Assembly: GCF_001043975.1 (NCBI RefSeq)
Contig: NZ_LABY01000030.1
Location: forward strand, 1-64,000
Source: Methylobacterium variabile
Lineage (GTDB): Bacteria > Pseudomonadota > Alphaproteobacteria > Rhizobiales > Beijerinckiaceae
Direction of reading: 5' to 3'
DNA length: 64,000 bases
The notes below the pieces were generated by a model. The model did not search any database and was not told the DNA's origin. It was given only the letters and a program-made list of their open reading frames with translations. The position numbers were made by a program, and so were the translations under genes. Positions 16,854-26,819 of this stretch are shown here, in pieces. Numbering within the stretch: the first letter of the stretch is position 1; each line of letters begins with the position of its first letter.

Positions 16854-18602
16854 CTACGCCGCATGAGCCTTGTTCGCATGCGTCAAGGCTGGGTGCCTGA
16901 CTCTCTTCATCAACTGTATCCCTGCCATCTCGGCTGAGACCCACATCACCTCGGCCTGAACGCATTGCCCATCTGCGAAGGTCATGTCGACCTTCTTACC
17001 GACTGCAAGGCCCGGCACGATGGTGATGCGCGCGCCTGACTGCGAGAGGTCACAGAGGCGGCTGGCACTCTCCCGGCCATCAATCCGCACCATCACAGGT
17101 TCGTCGAGTTGTACGCGCAGGGCTTCACGGCGCTCAGACAGATCACGGGTGACGGCGCTGACGAACTCCTCCACGGAGTGCGTCAGGGTCTGGGCAACAG
17201 TCCGGAGCGTCTGGGACACGCCCAGAGCCTCCTCCGCGTGCTGCTGCGTCTCCTGCGTTGCGTGGGCCACAACCTCGGCCCCCTCGCGCGCATCCGTGCT
17301 GCCTTGCGCCACCCGTGCGATCGTCCGTGACATCTCAGCCGTGGCGCTCTGCTGCTCGGCCACGGCCTGGGTAATCGCGACCGTCAGGCCCTCGATCTCC
17401 TGCATCGAGGAGGCGATCCCATCGATGGCTCTCACGGTCTTGCCCGTGGAGCCCTGGATCGCGCTGACCTGCGTGACGATCTCGTCCGTGGCTCGCATCG
17501 TCTGGGATGCCAAGCCCTTCACCTCGGCCGCAACGACGGCGAAGCCACGTCCCGCCTCGCCCGCCCGTGCGGCCTCGATCGTGGCATTCAGGGCCAGTAG
17601 GTTCGTCTGATCCGCAATCGCCTTGATCAGCCCAATCACGGCTCCGATCCGCTCGGCCGTCGCGGCGAGTTCCCGAACGTCGACGTTGGTGGTTCGGGCC
17701 TCATCGCTGATCCGCTGGATCAGGTCGCGCGCCTGTCCAGTCTGCGTCACGATCCCCGCCATCGAGGCGCTCAGTTCCTCGGTGCCCGCAGAGACGGAGA
17801 GCACGTTCTGCGCGATGGCGGTCGCGGTTGAGCGCGCCTGCAACGCCTGTCGGCTGGATTGCGTGGCAACGCCGCTCAAGGCCAACGCGGTCTCGCGCAT
17901 GCCGATCGTCTGCTCCTCGACCTGCCGCTCGACCTCGATCAGGTGATCCCGGAAGCCTGTGACCACTTCGGCCAGGGAGTGCTGCCGGTAAACCTCGAAG
18001 CCACGCTCCTGCTGCGCGGTCTGCTCAGCGAGGCGTTGCGCCGTCGCGCTTTGCGCAGCCGCGACGGCTGCCTGCTCGGACTCAGCGATGGCGCGGGTCA
18101 GTTGACGTGCAGCCAGGATGAGAGCGGCAGCCTCGATCAGGATGACGACGGCGTGCAGGACGACCCGACCGTAGTCGGCCCCGTTCGGGAACACAGCGGC
18201 TGGGTAGACGACGTTGAGCGCGAGATGATGCACGGCGACCACAGCCGTCGCGATCACGACAGATGACCAGCAGCCCCAGCCAGCGACCACGGCCAGGGCC
18301 GCGAAGAACACCATGTGCATGTCGATCTGGAGGTGCGTCCCCGCCAGGGAGAACACGAGGAGGCCGACCAGGGCCATCGTGGCGGCGGAGGAGAGATGAC
18401 GGGTGACGAGCGCAGCGCCTGACTGGTAGGCCGCGATGAAGACCACGCTGAGGAGCGCCCCGCCCACGCTCGCGACAGCAAGAGGTTGCCCACTGGTGAT
18501 CCACGCCGCGACGACGACGGCGAGATAGAGCAAGCCGAGCCCGGTGAGCAGGACGGGCAGGAATGCGCGACGAAGGCGATCGAGGCCGTTGGGGGTGGTC
18601 AT
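16854..18602 (-). CDS. Methyl-accepting chemotaxis protein with C-terminal PilZ domain
   Basis: A 582-residue receptor. Residues about 10-180 hold five or six hydrophobic helices and no large periplasmic loop. After a coiled linker, the MCP signalling domain (about 220-480) shows the hairpin-tip sequence [20 protein letters not shown] PilZ domain fills about 490-570 ([17 protein letters not shown], then [11 protein letters not shown]), the usual c-di-GMP-binding fold. This would join c-di-GMP levels to chemotaxis signalling, which fits the two GGDEF-EAL genes nearby. The ATG overlaps the stop of the small gene upstream (ATGA). Confidence 0.92.
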   Translation of the reverse strand: MTTPNGLDRLRRAFLPVLLTGLGLLYLAVVVAAWITSGQPLAVASVGGALLSVVFIAAYQSGAALVTRHLSSAATMALVGLLVFSLAGTHLQIDMHMVFFAALAVVAGWGCWSSVVIATAVVAVHHLALNVVYPAAVFPNGADYGRVVLHAVVILIEAAALILAARQLTRAIAESEQAAVAAAQSATAQRLAEQTAQQERGFEVYRQHSLAEVVTGFRDHLIEVERQVEEQTIGMRETALALSGVATQSSRQALQARSTATAIAQNVLSVSAGTEELSASMAGIVTQTGQARDLIQRISDEARTTNVDVRELAATAERIGAVIGLIKAIADQTNLLALNATIEAARAGEAGRGFAVVAAEVKGLASQTMRATDEIVTQVSAIQGSTGKTVRAIDGIASSMQEIEGLTVAITQAVAEQQSATAEMSRTIARVAQGSTDAREGAEVVAHATQETQQHAEEALGVSQTLRTVAQTLTHSVEEFVSAVTRDLSERREALRVQLDEPVMVRIDGRESASRLCDLSQSGARITIVPGLAVGKKVDMTFADGQCVQAEVMWVSAEMAGIQLMKRVRHPALTHANKAHAA

Positions 18603-18955
18603 GAGCGTGGAGCCTGCCGAAAGGAGGACGTAGCGGCGGTAGGGAGACAGCCATTCAGGGGGGAAGCAGCCAGCACCAGGGTCGCGCCAGCGCGGTACAG
18701 GGCCTCAACGAGATCAGGACGTGAGGCATGAAGGACGGCCACGTGGCCGTGGGTCGACAACCAGAGGATCTGTCCGCCCGCAGCAGTAATCGCACGCGGC
18801 AGCGGCGCGTCTGGAACGAAGGTCACGACGGCGACCGGCTCCCCAGGGCGGGGGCACAGCGCCAGGACGACAGGTGCAAGTCCACAGAGCAGCACGAAGC
18901 CGACGACGAGCGCCTTGCTCCGTAAGGCCCGACCACTCGGCGTCTGAACGATCAT
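18599..18955 (-). CDS. Small membrane-anchored hypothetical protein
   Basis: A 118-residue product with one N-terminal membrane helix (about 15-33, [19 protein letters not shown]) and a soluble part of mixed strands and helices. Its stop overlaps the start of the MCP-PilZ gene by four bases, so they form a tight operon; it may be an accessory of that receptor. No named family is recognised. Confidence 0.65.
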   Translation of the reverse strand: MIVQTPSGRALRSKALVVGFVLLCGLAPVVLALCPRPGEPVAVVTFVPDAPLPRAITAAGGQILWLSTHGHVAVLHASRPDLVEALYRAGATLVLAASPLNGCLPTAATSSFRQAPRS

Positions 18956-19315
18956 GCGGATGCAGTCGAAGAGCGTGGTGCTCGGCGAGCGCCAGAGCGT
19001 GACCCAGAGTCTGGTTCCGGATTATACCAGCAACTATACTTGCAATCGTTAATGAAAGGTGCGCTTTCGGTCAAATCGAAGACCGAAGCGCATTAGACCT
19101 GTTGGCCTAGTCGACAACGTTTTCGACAAATTCTCGGCTTCACTGCAAGCGTTCATCAGCATCCACAGCCAGCGGCAGCAACGCCGTACTCATTTTGGTG
19201 GCGCCAGGGAAAATCATGAGAGATGAGGCTATGTTCGGGTGCCTCATCTCTCACCCTGTACTCGCACAAAGGGAGGGGTAATGAGTGGTAATCGCTCGGA
19301 GGAGTTCTTGGACGG

Positions 19316-19357
19316 CAGAGCGCCCGCCAGAGGGTTAGGACCTTGACGGGCGCGCTG
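19316..19357 (+). repeat. Hairpin repeat, copy 3
   Basis: GCGCCCG at 19320-19326 pairs with CGGGCGC at 19347-19353, extended by CAG/CTG outside one mismatch and by partly paired bases inside. The loop holds GAGGGTTAGGACCT as in copy 2. It lies 14 bases before a short frame that has a strong ribosome site. Confidence 0.6.
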
Positions 19358-19371
19358 TACTGAGGAGACAG

Positions 19372-19443
19372 ATGAAGACTCTTCTCGAAAGCCTAACGCG
19401 CGCCTCACGCAAAGAGTTCCCGAACGATGTCGCCGAAATCTAA
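19372..19443 (+). CDS. Possible 23-residue peptide after hairpin copy 3
   Basis: ATG at 19372 with GAGGAG about five bases upstream, reading MKTLLESLTRASRKEFPNDV and three more residues to TAA. The ribosome site is the best argument for translation. Its position directly behind the hairpin suggests a leader peptide or a very small regulatory protein. No similar peptide could be matched by eye. Confidence 0.3.
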   Translation: MKTLLESLTRASRKEFPNDVAEI

Positions 19444-19617
19444 CAGTCAAGCTACATCTTGTCTGAACAAGATCATCACGATATTGGCTGAAGGTTACTA
19501 ACTACCCGCGCAAACGGCACAGCCTGACAGCATCCTCGTCGGATGAGTAGAGGGGGGGCACGATGCCTAACGTAATTCGTGAACGCGCCCGATCGTCAGT
19601 GAAGCTCATGCTAAAAT

Positions 19618-20097
19618 TCAGGGACTGATGTCACCTCGTTGCATCAATCCTGGACGAACCTGCGACTTTCGCAACACCGAAAGAGTGTCATCAAGTTCGC
19701 GCATGAGATGGGTAACTGCGCGGAACGACACGATCCCCGCGTGGTTTTCAGGCGGCTCTTCGAGAGCACCGCGCAATTGCTCGATCTCGGCGATCTTCGC
19801 CTGGATGATACTGAGATCCTCCTCCGTGGGGCCCCCAGCGTGCTCCAGCATGCTTTGGAGCGTCCACTGCTGGACCCGCAGGAGCAGGAGAGTGTCGAGA
19901 TCATCATAGAGGTCAGCCTCGGCATCCGACGAACTCTCCCCCATCTGATAGAGCTTCTCGATCCCGGCGGCGCGTGCCGACGAGCGCATCTCGATCTCGG
20001 CAATGCGCCGCCGGACGCTCCGAAGGGAAGCGGCGATGTTGGTTGTCATTGGGTCCAAGGTCATCTCACAGGCAGGTCCCGCAGGTGGCACTGTCAT
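19618..20097 (-). CDS. Coiled-coil hypothetical protein
   Basis: Up to 159 residues; starts at 20064 or 20049 (MTTNIAASLRSV) are also possible. The chain is nearly all helical and acidic, with heptad-like stretches at about 20-45 (LRSVRRRIAEIEMRSSARA) and 90-120 (EEDLSIIQAKIAEIEQLRG). There is no membrane segment or catalytic motif. It follows the truncated recombinase gene in the same direction. A structural or adaptor role is possible; no family is recognised. Confidence 0.6.
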   Translation of the reverse strand: MTVPPAGPACEMTLDPMTTNIAASLRSVRRRIAEIEMRSSARAAGIEKLYQMGESSSDAEADLYDDLDTLLLLRVQQWTLQSMLEHAGGPTEEDLSIIQAKIAEIEQLRGALEEPPENHAGIVSFRAVTHLMRELDDTLSVLRKSQVRPGLMQRGDISP

Positions 20098-20120
20098 TCT
20101 TGCAAGTATGTATGGTCGGG

Positions 20121-20885
20121 TCAGGCGAGTACCCGGCTGACCTGTGTCGCGGTCCAGGCGCTGCCGTTCGGCGTGCCGATGCCGCGTGCATTCAGTTCGG
20201 CCGCAATCCCGCTAAGGGTCGTGATCCCGCGTGCTCGAATATCCTCGATCGATCGCCGAACCTTGAGCTTGAACGCTTCGGCGCGCGCCTGCCGGGCAGC
20301 AACGCCCGCCCTTGAACCGATTTCGGGCTGTGGGCTCCCGAGCGTCACGCCGCGCGCCTTGAGAGCCGCGAGGGCAGCCCTGGTGCGCTCCGAGATCTTC
20401 TGGCGCTCGACGTCGGCGAACCAGCCCATGATCTGGAGCATCGGGCGGTCGGCATGGGGCATGTCGACGGCGGTGAAGGGTGTCTCAACGTAGCGCCTGC
20501 CGCGCCGCTCGCCGCGCAGAAAGGTTGCGATGTAGGCGAGGTCGCGACTGAGCCGATCGAGGCGGGCGACGATCAACGTCGCCTTGTGCTTGTTGGCGGC
20601 GGCGCGTGCCCGGATCAACTCCGGCCGCATCATACGTTCGTTTGATCGTGTAAAGTTCGCCGCCTCCAGCGGCTCAAACCGCCAAATAGCTGTGCACAGT
20701 CGCTGATCCTGCTTGACAATCTGCCCGGGCTTCAACCTTGCCCCCATCGAGTCTATGCCGGGCATCCCGCCAACGCGCGTGGTGCGCGCCGCCGCGTCGA
20801 GCCCTGCCGGAATGACCTCGGGCGTCGCGGCGCGACGACTCTGGGGTTTGGGGCACCAAGGGGCAGGCGAGCCGCGGGCGCGCAT
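20121..20885 (-). pseudogene. Truncated serine recombinase (resolvase family)
   Basis: Homology begins only at about codon 85 (RPELIRARAAANKHKATLIVARLDRLSRD) and runs to the end, covering the second half of the resolvase catalytic domain and a helix-turn-helix tail (ITTLSGIAAELNARGIGTP). The first 50 or so residues of a normal resolvase, with the YxRVST motif and catalytic Ser, are missing; the upstream 84 codons look unrelated. No other frame supplies the missing part. A recombinase without its nucleophile cannot cut DNA, so this is most likely a remnant. Its C-terminal HTH could still bind DNA if expressed. Confidence 0.6.
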
Positions 20886-21051
20886 TCGTCCAGCGGTACA
20901 CGCACAACGGCCAGGAGATGACTGTCCCCAGATAGCTCAGGCCGAGGGGCTCAAACCCAAGACGCTTGACGCGCGCCTCCGAAAGGGCATGCCACTTGAA
21001 GAGGCGCTCGATCCCGTAGTTCGGTCCGGATCAGGGCGGCCACGTCGCTAG
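20862..21051 (+). pseudogene. Frameshifted fragment with HTH-like tail
   Basis: One frame reads RGRAFVQRYTHNGQEMTVP and then hits TAG; the next frame continues directly PQIAQAEGLKPKTLDARLRK ... EEALDP. Joined at about 20929-20935 they make a sensible helix-turn-helix segment like those in phage or plasmid proteins (QIAQAEGLKPKTLDARL). A single-base loss in TGTCCCC would explain it. The 5' part has decayed. It lies head to head with the truncated recombinase, so both may come from one dead element. Confidence 0.45.
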
Positions 21052-21384
21052 CTGCTATCCGTGCCTAGACGTCGTCCCTGACCCAGATCTGACGATGATC
21101 GATCATCCGAAAAGGCGGCGGTGAATGAGGGCGGCAAGTTCAGCTTGTCCGCGCATACTCATTATTCGGTTCTGGAAACTAAGATTTCTCAGCGTCATCG
21201 TTAGCACAGCATCTCCAGTCGCGGAGAGAAAAAGACTATACCGATTTATATAATTCGTTCAACCAAATAATTATGAGTATTTTCCAATTGATTCAGCATT
21301 CATAAATTATTTCTGAAGTTGAATGAAAGACACGCGTCGGAACTATCGGCGATGGGAAGCGCACTCGCGAGAAGGGTCGAGCCC

Positions 21385-23160
21385 ATGGAGGAGAAATTGT
21401 CTTTCGGGATCAGGACACAACTTCACGTCCTCACAGCCGCAGCGGTTCTTGGCATCGCAGTCATCGTTGTCCTCGCGGGCTTCGCCCTGCGCGATGCCGT
21501 TGTCGATGCGCGCATGACGAAGACCCGCCAACTGGTCGAAGCCGCGCACAGTCTCGTCGCCGGGTTTGCCGAGCAAGAACGCACCGGCAAGCTTGACCGT
21601 AAGCAGGCGCAGGATCTGGCCACAGCAGCCCTGAAGGCGATGCGCTACGACCGCAGCGAGTACTTCTGGGTCAACGACATGCACCCACGCATGATCATGC
21701 ATCCGACCCGCTCGAAGCTCGACGGCACCGACCTCACAACCTCCAAGGACCCGAACGGCAAGACCCTCTTCGTCGAAATGGTCGAGGTCGTGCGCAAGTC
21801 CGGTGCCGGGTTCGTGCCCTACCAGTGGCCCAAGCCCGGCGAGGACCAGCCCGTCGACAAGCTGTCCTACGTCAAAGGCTTCGAGCCCTGGGGCTGGGTC
21901 ATCGGCTCCGGCGTCTACGCCGATGATACCGCGGCTCAGGTTCGCACCGCGCTCTTCGGCCTGCTCAAGGGCGTCGTTCTCGCGGCGGGACTGATTGCCC
22001 TTCTCGCCGTCATGATCGGGCGCTCGATCGCCGGGAAGATCCGTCATCTGGCGAGCGTCATGCGCAGGCTGGCGGATGGTAACCTCCAGCAGGAGATCCC
22101 GTCCGTTGCCCGGCGCGACGAGATCGGCGCCATGGCCAAGGCCGTGCTGGTGTTCCGCGACAACGCCATCGCGCGCGAGCGCCTGGAGGAGGAGGCCGCG
22201 CAAACCGAGCACGAGAAGGCCAAGCGCAACGGAGAGCTTGAGGCCAGCCTTGCCGCCTTCCAGAGCGCGATGCGCAACGTCGTGAGCACCGTTGCGGGCA
22301 ATACCGCCGAGATGCAGCGCACTGCCGAGGCCCTCACGTCGATCTCGACCCAGACCTCCCAGGAGGCCGATGCCGCGACAGCAGTGTCGGGCCAGACCTC
22401 CGAGCACGTCACGATGGTAGCGGCCTCCACCGATCAACTCTCAAGTTCGATCCAGGAGATCTCCCGGCAGGTGCAGGGGGTAGCCGAGATCGTGCGCCAG
22501 GGAAGCGAGACCGCGACGGCATCCGCGCGTCAGGCGCACGCGATGGCGGAGGTCGGCGAGCGCATCGCGGCGGTGATCGGGTCGATCCAGTCGATCGCCT
22601 CACAGACGAACCTGCTCGCCCTGAACGCGACGATCGAGTCGGCGCGCGCCGGGCAGGCAGGCAAGGGCTTCGCCGTGGTTGCCTCGGAGGTGAAGATGCT
22701 GGCGGGTCAGACAGCGCGCGCCAGCGACGAGATCGTCGCTCGGGTCGGCGAGATCCAGGCCACCACGCGCCATGTCCTGGCGGCCAACGAGCAACTGGTC
22801 ACGATGATGCACGACATCCTGACGGCGACGACGGCGGTCGCCTCGGCCGTCGAGCAGCAGAATGCCGCGACCGGCGACATCGCCCGCAGCGTGCAGGTGG
22901 CAGCCGATGGGACAGAGAAGCTCGCCCTGAACATCTCGGAGGTGCGCTCGGGAGCGCGTGAGACGGAGAAGCATGCGGGCGCGGTTCTTGAGGTGACCAA
23001 GGCGATGCTGTCGCAATCCTCGCTGATCGAGGAGCAGCTTCGCGCCTTCGTACACGCGCTCCGGGTGGGTCCGATGGACCGCCGCAAGGGCAGCACCAGC
23101 AAGCTCTATCAGGGTCATGACCGGCGCTCCCAGTCCACCGATGCTCTGAAAAGTGCGTAG
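21385..23160 (+). CDS. Methyl-accepting chemotaxis protein with sCache sensor
   Basis: The ATG at 21385 (AAGGG nine bases upstream) starts [12 protein letters not shown]; in-frame starts at 21352 and 21319 would add 11 or 22 residues. Layout: membrane helix about 10-35, single-Cache periplasmic domain about 40-185 (with [16 protein letters not shown], the usual sCache_2 core, and GWVIGSGVY), membrane helix about 195-215, HAMP ([12 protein letters not shown]), then the MCP domain with [19 protein letters not shown]. sCache_2 domains bind small carboxylates in known cases; the ligand here is unknown. The stop lies three bases before the next gene's ATG, so it is co-transcribed with the c-di-GMP enzyme. 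Confidence 0.92.
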   Translation: MEEKLSFGIRTQLHVLTAAAVLGIAVIVVLAGFALRDAVVDARMTKTRQLVEAAHSLVAGFAEQERTGKLDRKQAQDLATAALKAMRYDRSEYFWVNDMHPRMIMHPTRSKLDGTDLTTSKDPNGKTLFVEMVEVVRKSGAGFVPYQWPKPGEDQPVDKLSYVKGFEPWGWVIGSGVYADDTAAQVRTALFGLLKGVVLAAGLIALLAVMIGRSIAGKIRHLASVMRRLADGNLQQEIPSVARRDEIGAMAKAVLVFRDNAIARERLEEEAAQTEHEKAKRNGELEASLAAFQSAMRNVVSTVAGNTAEMQRTAEALTSISTQTSQEADAATAVSGQTSEHVTMVAASTDQLSSSIQEISRQVQGVAEIVRQGSETATASARQAHAMAEVGERIAAVIGSIQSIASQTNLLALNATIESARAGQAGKGFAVVASEVKMLAGQTARASDEIVARVGEIQATTRHVLAANEQLVTMMHDILTATTAVASAVEQQNAATGDIARSVQVAADGTEKLALNISEVRSGARETEKHAGAVLEVTKAMLSQSSLIEEQLRAFVHALRVGPMDRRKGSTSKLYQGHDRRSQSTDALKSA

Positions 23161-23163
23161 ACT

Positions 23164-26100
23164 ATGCACCACATGCTGGATCGCGAAGGCGAGCGCCTGG
23201 AAGCTGTTCATCGACTGGCTGCTGTCGGCACAGGGCCCGAGGCGCAATTCGACGCGATCTGTCGGGTCTTGCGCCGGATCTTCGATGCGCCAATCGCCCT
23301 CGTCTCAATCGTCGAGCACGACCGCGTATGGTACAAGGCCAAGTGCGGCCTTGAGGTCGAGAATGCGCCGCGCGACGTCGCGGTCTGCGCCCATACCATT
23401 CTCAGCGACGACGTTCTGATCGTCGAGGACCTCGCTCGGGACATCCGGTTCCGGAACAACCCGCTCGTGACCGGAGATCCCGGCCTGCGAGCCTACGCAG
23501 GCGTTCCCCTGGTCCTTGCCCCAGGGCTCAGGGTCGGCGCACTCTGCGTCATCGACACGTGGCCGCGCACCTTCCTCGCGGAGCAGATCGACCAGCTTCG
23601 CGACCTCGGTGAAGTCGTCGTCGCTCAGTTGCGGGAGTACGAAACGCGACGCGCAAGGGCGAACGCCGAGCGGAAAAGCAGCGAGACCGTCTCTGTCCTC
23701 AACGCCACCCTGGAGCACATGGACCAGGGCCTGATGATGGTCGACGAGTTCGACGTCGTTCGGGTTTGCAACGGTCGCGCGATGGAGATGCTCGACCTGC
23801 CCTCCGAGATGATGCGGGCGCAGCCGACCTTCGCGCAGGTTCGTCAATACCAACTCGATCAGGACGAGTTCCGCCAGTCGCCCGAGTTCATGCGACAGTG
23901 GGTGAAGAGTTCCGGACTGGAGAGGACCCATCACGTCTACGAGCGCGAACGGTCCAATGGCCGGATCCTTGAGATCCGCACGGTGCCGCTCGCCGCGGGC
24001 GGGGCGGTACGAACGTACAGCGACGTCACCGAGCGCAGGCGGGCCGAGCATCAGGTCCTGGCAAGCGAGGCGCGCTACCGCGTCCTCGCTGATGGGCTGC
24101 CGCAAATGGTCTGGGTCATGCGCGTCAGCGATGGCGAGTTGCTCTACCGCAACACGCGGTTCGTGGACTACTTCGGTGAGATCGGCACGGCGCGCACGGC
24201 CCGGGTCCAACGGAACCACCCCGACGATGCCGAGCGCGTCGCGCGCGAGTGGGCTCGCTGCTGCTCAGAGGGCCAGCCCTTCGACATCGAGGTTCGTCTT
24301 CGCCGCTGGGACGACGCCTACCGCTGGCACAAGTTGGTGATGACTCCTGTTCGCAAGGGAGACGAGGTCGTCGAGTACCTGGGCACGGCCCTCGATATCG
24401 AAGACATCATCTCGGCTCACGAGTCGCTGCGGGTCACGACGGACCGCCTCCGGCTCGCCCAGGCGGCGGCGGGGGCGGGTCTGTTCGACTGGAACCTGCT
24501 CGACGGCAGCGCGGTACTCTCGCCGGAGGCGCTGCGGCTGTTCGGCTTTCCCGAGGATCGCACCTCCCCGGTAACACGCGACGAGTGGTCGGCGGCGATC
24601 CAGCCCGACGATCTGACGACCCTGGCAGTCGAGGTCGAGCAAGCCTTGAAGACGGGCGAGACCCTCAGGATCGAGTACCGCGTACCTCAGCCGGATGGAT
24701 CCCAGCGCTGGATCATGAGCATGGGCCGTGTGACGACGGGACCCGATGGGCAGGCGATCAGCGTCCTCGGCATCAGCGTCGACATCACGGAACGCAAGCA
24801 GGCCGAAGCTAAGATCGCCCATATGGCCCGCCACGACGTGCTCACCGACCTGCCAAACCGCGCGCTGTTCCGCGAGCGCGTCGAGCAGCGGTTGGCGGAA
24901 GTGCGCCGTCATGGAGGCTTTTGCGTGCTGATGGTCCTGGATCTCGATGGCTTCAAGGCGGTCAATGACAGCCTCGGCCATCTCGCGGGCGATGCCCTGC
25001 TCTGCGAGGTCGCGCGTCGGTTCCGGGCCGCGCTGCGCGTCGAGGACACGGTCGCGCGGTTCGGGGGCGATGAATTCGCGATCCTGCTCGGCGGGGCGCT
25101 GCGCCTGGAGGGCGTCAGGAACCTTGCCGAACGCCTCGTCGAGGTCGTGCGCGAGCCGATCCGGATCGACGGGCAGCAGATTGGTATCGGCGTCAGCATC
25201 GGCATCGCGATCAGCACCGGGCACGGTCAGGATACCGAGAGCCTGCTGCGTCACGCCGACCTCGCGCTCTACCGCGCCAAGCACGATGGCCGGAACACCT
25301 ACCGGTTCTTCGAGCCCGGGATGGATCAGGCGGCCGAGGAGCGGCGGCGCCTCGAACTCGATCTGCGTCTCGCCCTGCGTCGAGGCGAGTTCGAGTTGCA
25401 CTACCAGCCGATCGTGGACCTTGCCTCGGGCAAGGTCGTGGCGGTCGAGGCGCTGGTGCGCTGGCGACATCCGACACGCGGTCTGATCTCGCCGGGAGAG
25501 TTCATCCCGCTTGCCGAGGAGACGGGTCTGATCGTGCCGCTCGGCGAGTGGGTGCTGCGGACGGCGATCCGGGACGCGCGGGATCTCCCCGAGCATGTCC
25601 GGGTCGCGGTCAACATCTCGCCGATCCAGATTCGGCACGCCAGCTTCGGCGCGACCGTTCGTGCGGCCATGTCCGATGCTGCGCTGCCACCTGATCGGCT
25701 GGAGTTGGAGATTACCGAGAGCGTTCTGCTCGGCGATAGTCCCTTGGTGAAAGATGTTTTAGCCAGTCTACGGAGTATCGGAGTTCATTTGGCTTTAGAC
25801 GACTTTGGTACCGGGTATTCTTCCCTGAGCTACTTGCGCCAGCACCCGTTCGGTCGCATCAAGATCGATCGCTCCTTCCTCGTCTCGATCGCGGATACGG
25901 CGGCGATGGAGATCCTGCGCGCGATCGTGAGCCTGGGACGAGGTCTGGGCATGACAGTCACAGCCGAAGGTGTTGAAACACAGGAGCAACTCGCGGTCCT
26001 TCGTGCAGAAGGCTGCGAACAGGTCCAGGGTTACCTGTTTGGTAAACCCCAGCGGTTGCTCGAATTACATACCCTAAAATCTCATGCCTCGAAAAGTTAA
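23164..26100 (+). CDS. GAF-PAS-PAS-PAS-GGDEF-EAL c-di-GMP enzyme
   Basis: A 978-residue soluble protein: GAF about 20-170, three PAS domains about 180-545, GGDEF about 550-710, EAL about 725-975. The GGDEF motif is intact (ARFGGDEFAIL) with an RVED inhibitory site five residues upstream; the EAL motif is EALVRW with DDFGTGYSSLSYL. Both synthesis and breakdown of c-di-GMP are possible. It follows the Cache MCP by three bases. It is the uninterrupted counterpart of the split pair 7360-10044, to which GAF, one PAS and the whole output half are closely similar. Confidence 0.93.
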   Translation: MHHMLDREGERLEAVHRLAAVGTGPEAQFDAICRVLRRIFDAPIALVSIVEHDRVWYKAKCGLEVENAPRDVAVCAHTILSDDVLIVEDLARDIRFRNNPLVTGDPGLRAYAGVPLVLAPGLRVGALCVIDTWPRTFLAEQIDQLRDLGEVVVAQLREYETRRARANAERKSSETVSVLNATLEHMDQGLMMVDEFDVVRVCNGRAMEMLDLPSEMMRAQPTFAQVRQYQLDQDEFRQSPEFMRQWVKSSGLERTHHVYERERSNGRILEIRTVPLAAGGAVRTYSDVTERRRAEHQVLASEARYRVLADGLPQMVWVMRVSDGELLYRNTRFVDYFGEIGTARTARVQRNHPDDAERVAREWARCCSEGQPFDIEVRLRRWDDAYRWHKLVMTPVRKGDEVVEYLGTALDIEDIISAHESLRVTTDRLRLAQAAAGAGLFDWNLLDGSAVLSPEALRLFGFPEDRTSPVTRDEWSAAIQPDDLTTLAVEVEQALKTGETLRIEYRVPQPDGSQRWIMSMGRVTTGPDGQAISVLGISVDITERKQAEAKIAHMARHDVLTDLPNRALFRERVEQRLAEVRRHGGFCVLMVLDLDGFKAVNDSLGHLAGDALLCEVARRFRAALRVEDTVARFGGDEFAILLGGALRLEGVRNLAERLVEVVREPIRIDGQQIGIGVSIGIAISTGHGQDTESLLRHADLALYRAKHDGRNTYRFFEPGMDQAAEERRRLELDLRLALRRGEFELHYQPIVDLASGKVVAVEALVRWRHPTRGLISPGEFIPLAEETGLIVPLGEWVLRTAIRDARDLPEHVRVAVNISPIQIRHASFGATVRAAMSDAALPPDRLELEITESVLLGDSPLVKDVLASLRSIGVHLALDDFGTGYSSLSYLRQHPFGRIKIDRSFLVSIADTAAMEILRAIVSLGRGLGMTVTAEGVETQEQLAVLRAEGCEQVQGYLFGKPQRLLELHTLKSHASKS

Positions 26101-26485
26101 ATGACTTGGTAGCAAAGCGGGCGGCGAACCTTGCGGACTTATCCGTAAACAATCGATGTCATTACATAAGTGATAGTATAGATTTCGCCCGTGCACACTA
26201 ATTTTATTTAAAATTGTTGTATCATTCTGAATTGCCTCTATACCAGTTATTAGGCGACACTCGCGCCATTGTCATCTCCTCTCATCATCACAAACCGCTA
26301 TTTGCGCAGACCGTTGAATGCGATCTTTGAAGTTATCTTCGCAAAAGCTACGTGGATGACGTCGATCGATGAACTTCCCGCATTTGGGGATATGGCCGGG
26401 CAGGCTCCTTGTTACAATGCAAGTGCATCGAACCGCCTGCCCGGCATAGATCATCGCGTGTGTCACGCATGACACTACGAGAAAA
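26101..26485. other. AT-richer gap without a gene
   Basis: About 385 bases after the GGDEF-EAL stop. GC falls clearly below that of the flanking genes. Two short frames on opposite strands (26269-26472 and 26272-26475) cover almost the same bases and neither looks like a protein. No terminator with a T-run was found. Confidence 0.4.
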
Positions 26486-26809
26486 CTACGGAGATGCTTG
26501 TTGTGTTGCTACATCGGCAAACATGAAGACGATTTTCTTTATGTTCTCTGCATCTGCTATAACGCTTCGCGCCAGTGCTCCTATGCCCTCATGAGGAAGA
26601 TCAAGGTTGATCAACATATCCTCTATCTTTTTTATCTCTGACCGAATTATGTCGCAGGTCAGATCCAATTCTTGACTGAGCGATCGCATATGCTTAGTTC
26701 GGGATCCAAGATCAACACCTGCGATATCTGCCTTGGAAAACTCGAAACACAAGCGGTCTGCTTGATGATCACTCATGCATTTTTCAGGGAAAATACAGAT
26801 GTCAGCCAT
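26486..26809 (-). CDS. Hypothetical helical protein behind the broken MCP
   Basis: The ATG at 26809 (GAAGG eight bases upstream) gives 107 residues beginning MADICIFPEKC. The frame is open to 26860, but that extension lies in the tail of the MCP gene. The product is mostly helical after residue 40 and has no recognised domain. It starts ten bases after the natural end of the MCP reading frame at 26820, so the two were an operon. Base use is AT-richer than neighbouring genes. Confidence 0.55.
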   Translation of the reverse strand: MADICIFPEKCMSDHQADRLCFEFSKADIAGVDLGSRTKHMRSLSQELDLTCDIIRSEIKKIEDMLINLDLPHEGIGALARSVIADAENIKKIVFMFADVATQQASP

Positions 26810-26819
26810 CTTCGAACCT

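Larger units (their letters stand above)
18956..19617. other. About 660 bases, mostly non-coding, with hairpin repeat copy 3
   Basis: A 68-codon minus-strand frame (19244-19450) is open but has no recognisable features and overlaps the hairpin. The stretch holds the third GTTAGGACCT hairpin and a well-formed 24-codon frame after it. The rest shows nothing I can name; it probably includes promoters for the minus-strand genes starting at 18955. Confidence 0.4.

Noticed and set aside
24265-25638. Minus-strand frame of 457 codons opposite the GGDEF-EAL gene
   Set aside because: It mirrors a gene with clear domains; composition is the usual antisense shadow of GC-rich coding DNA, with no domain of its own.
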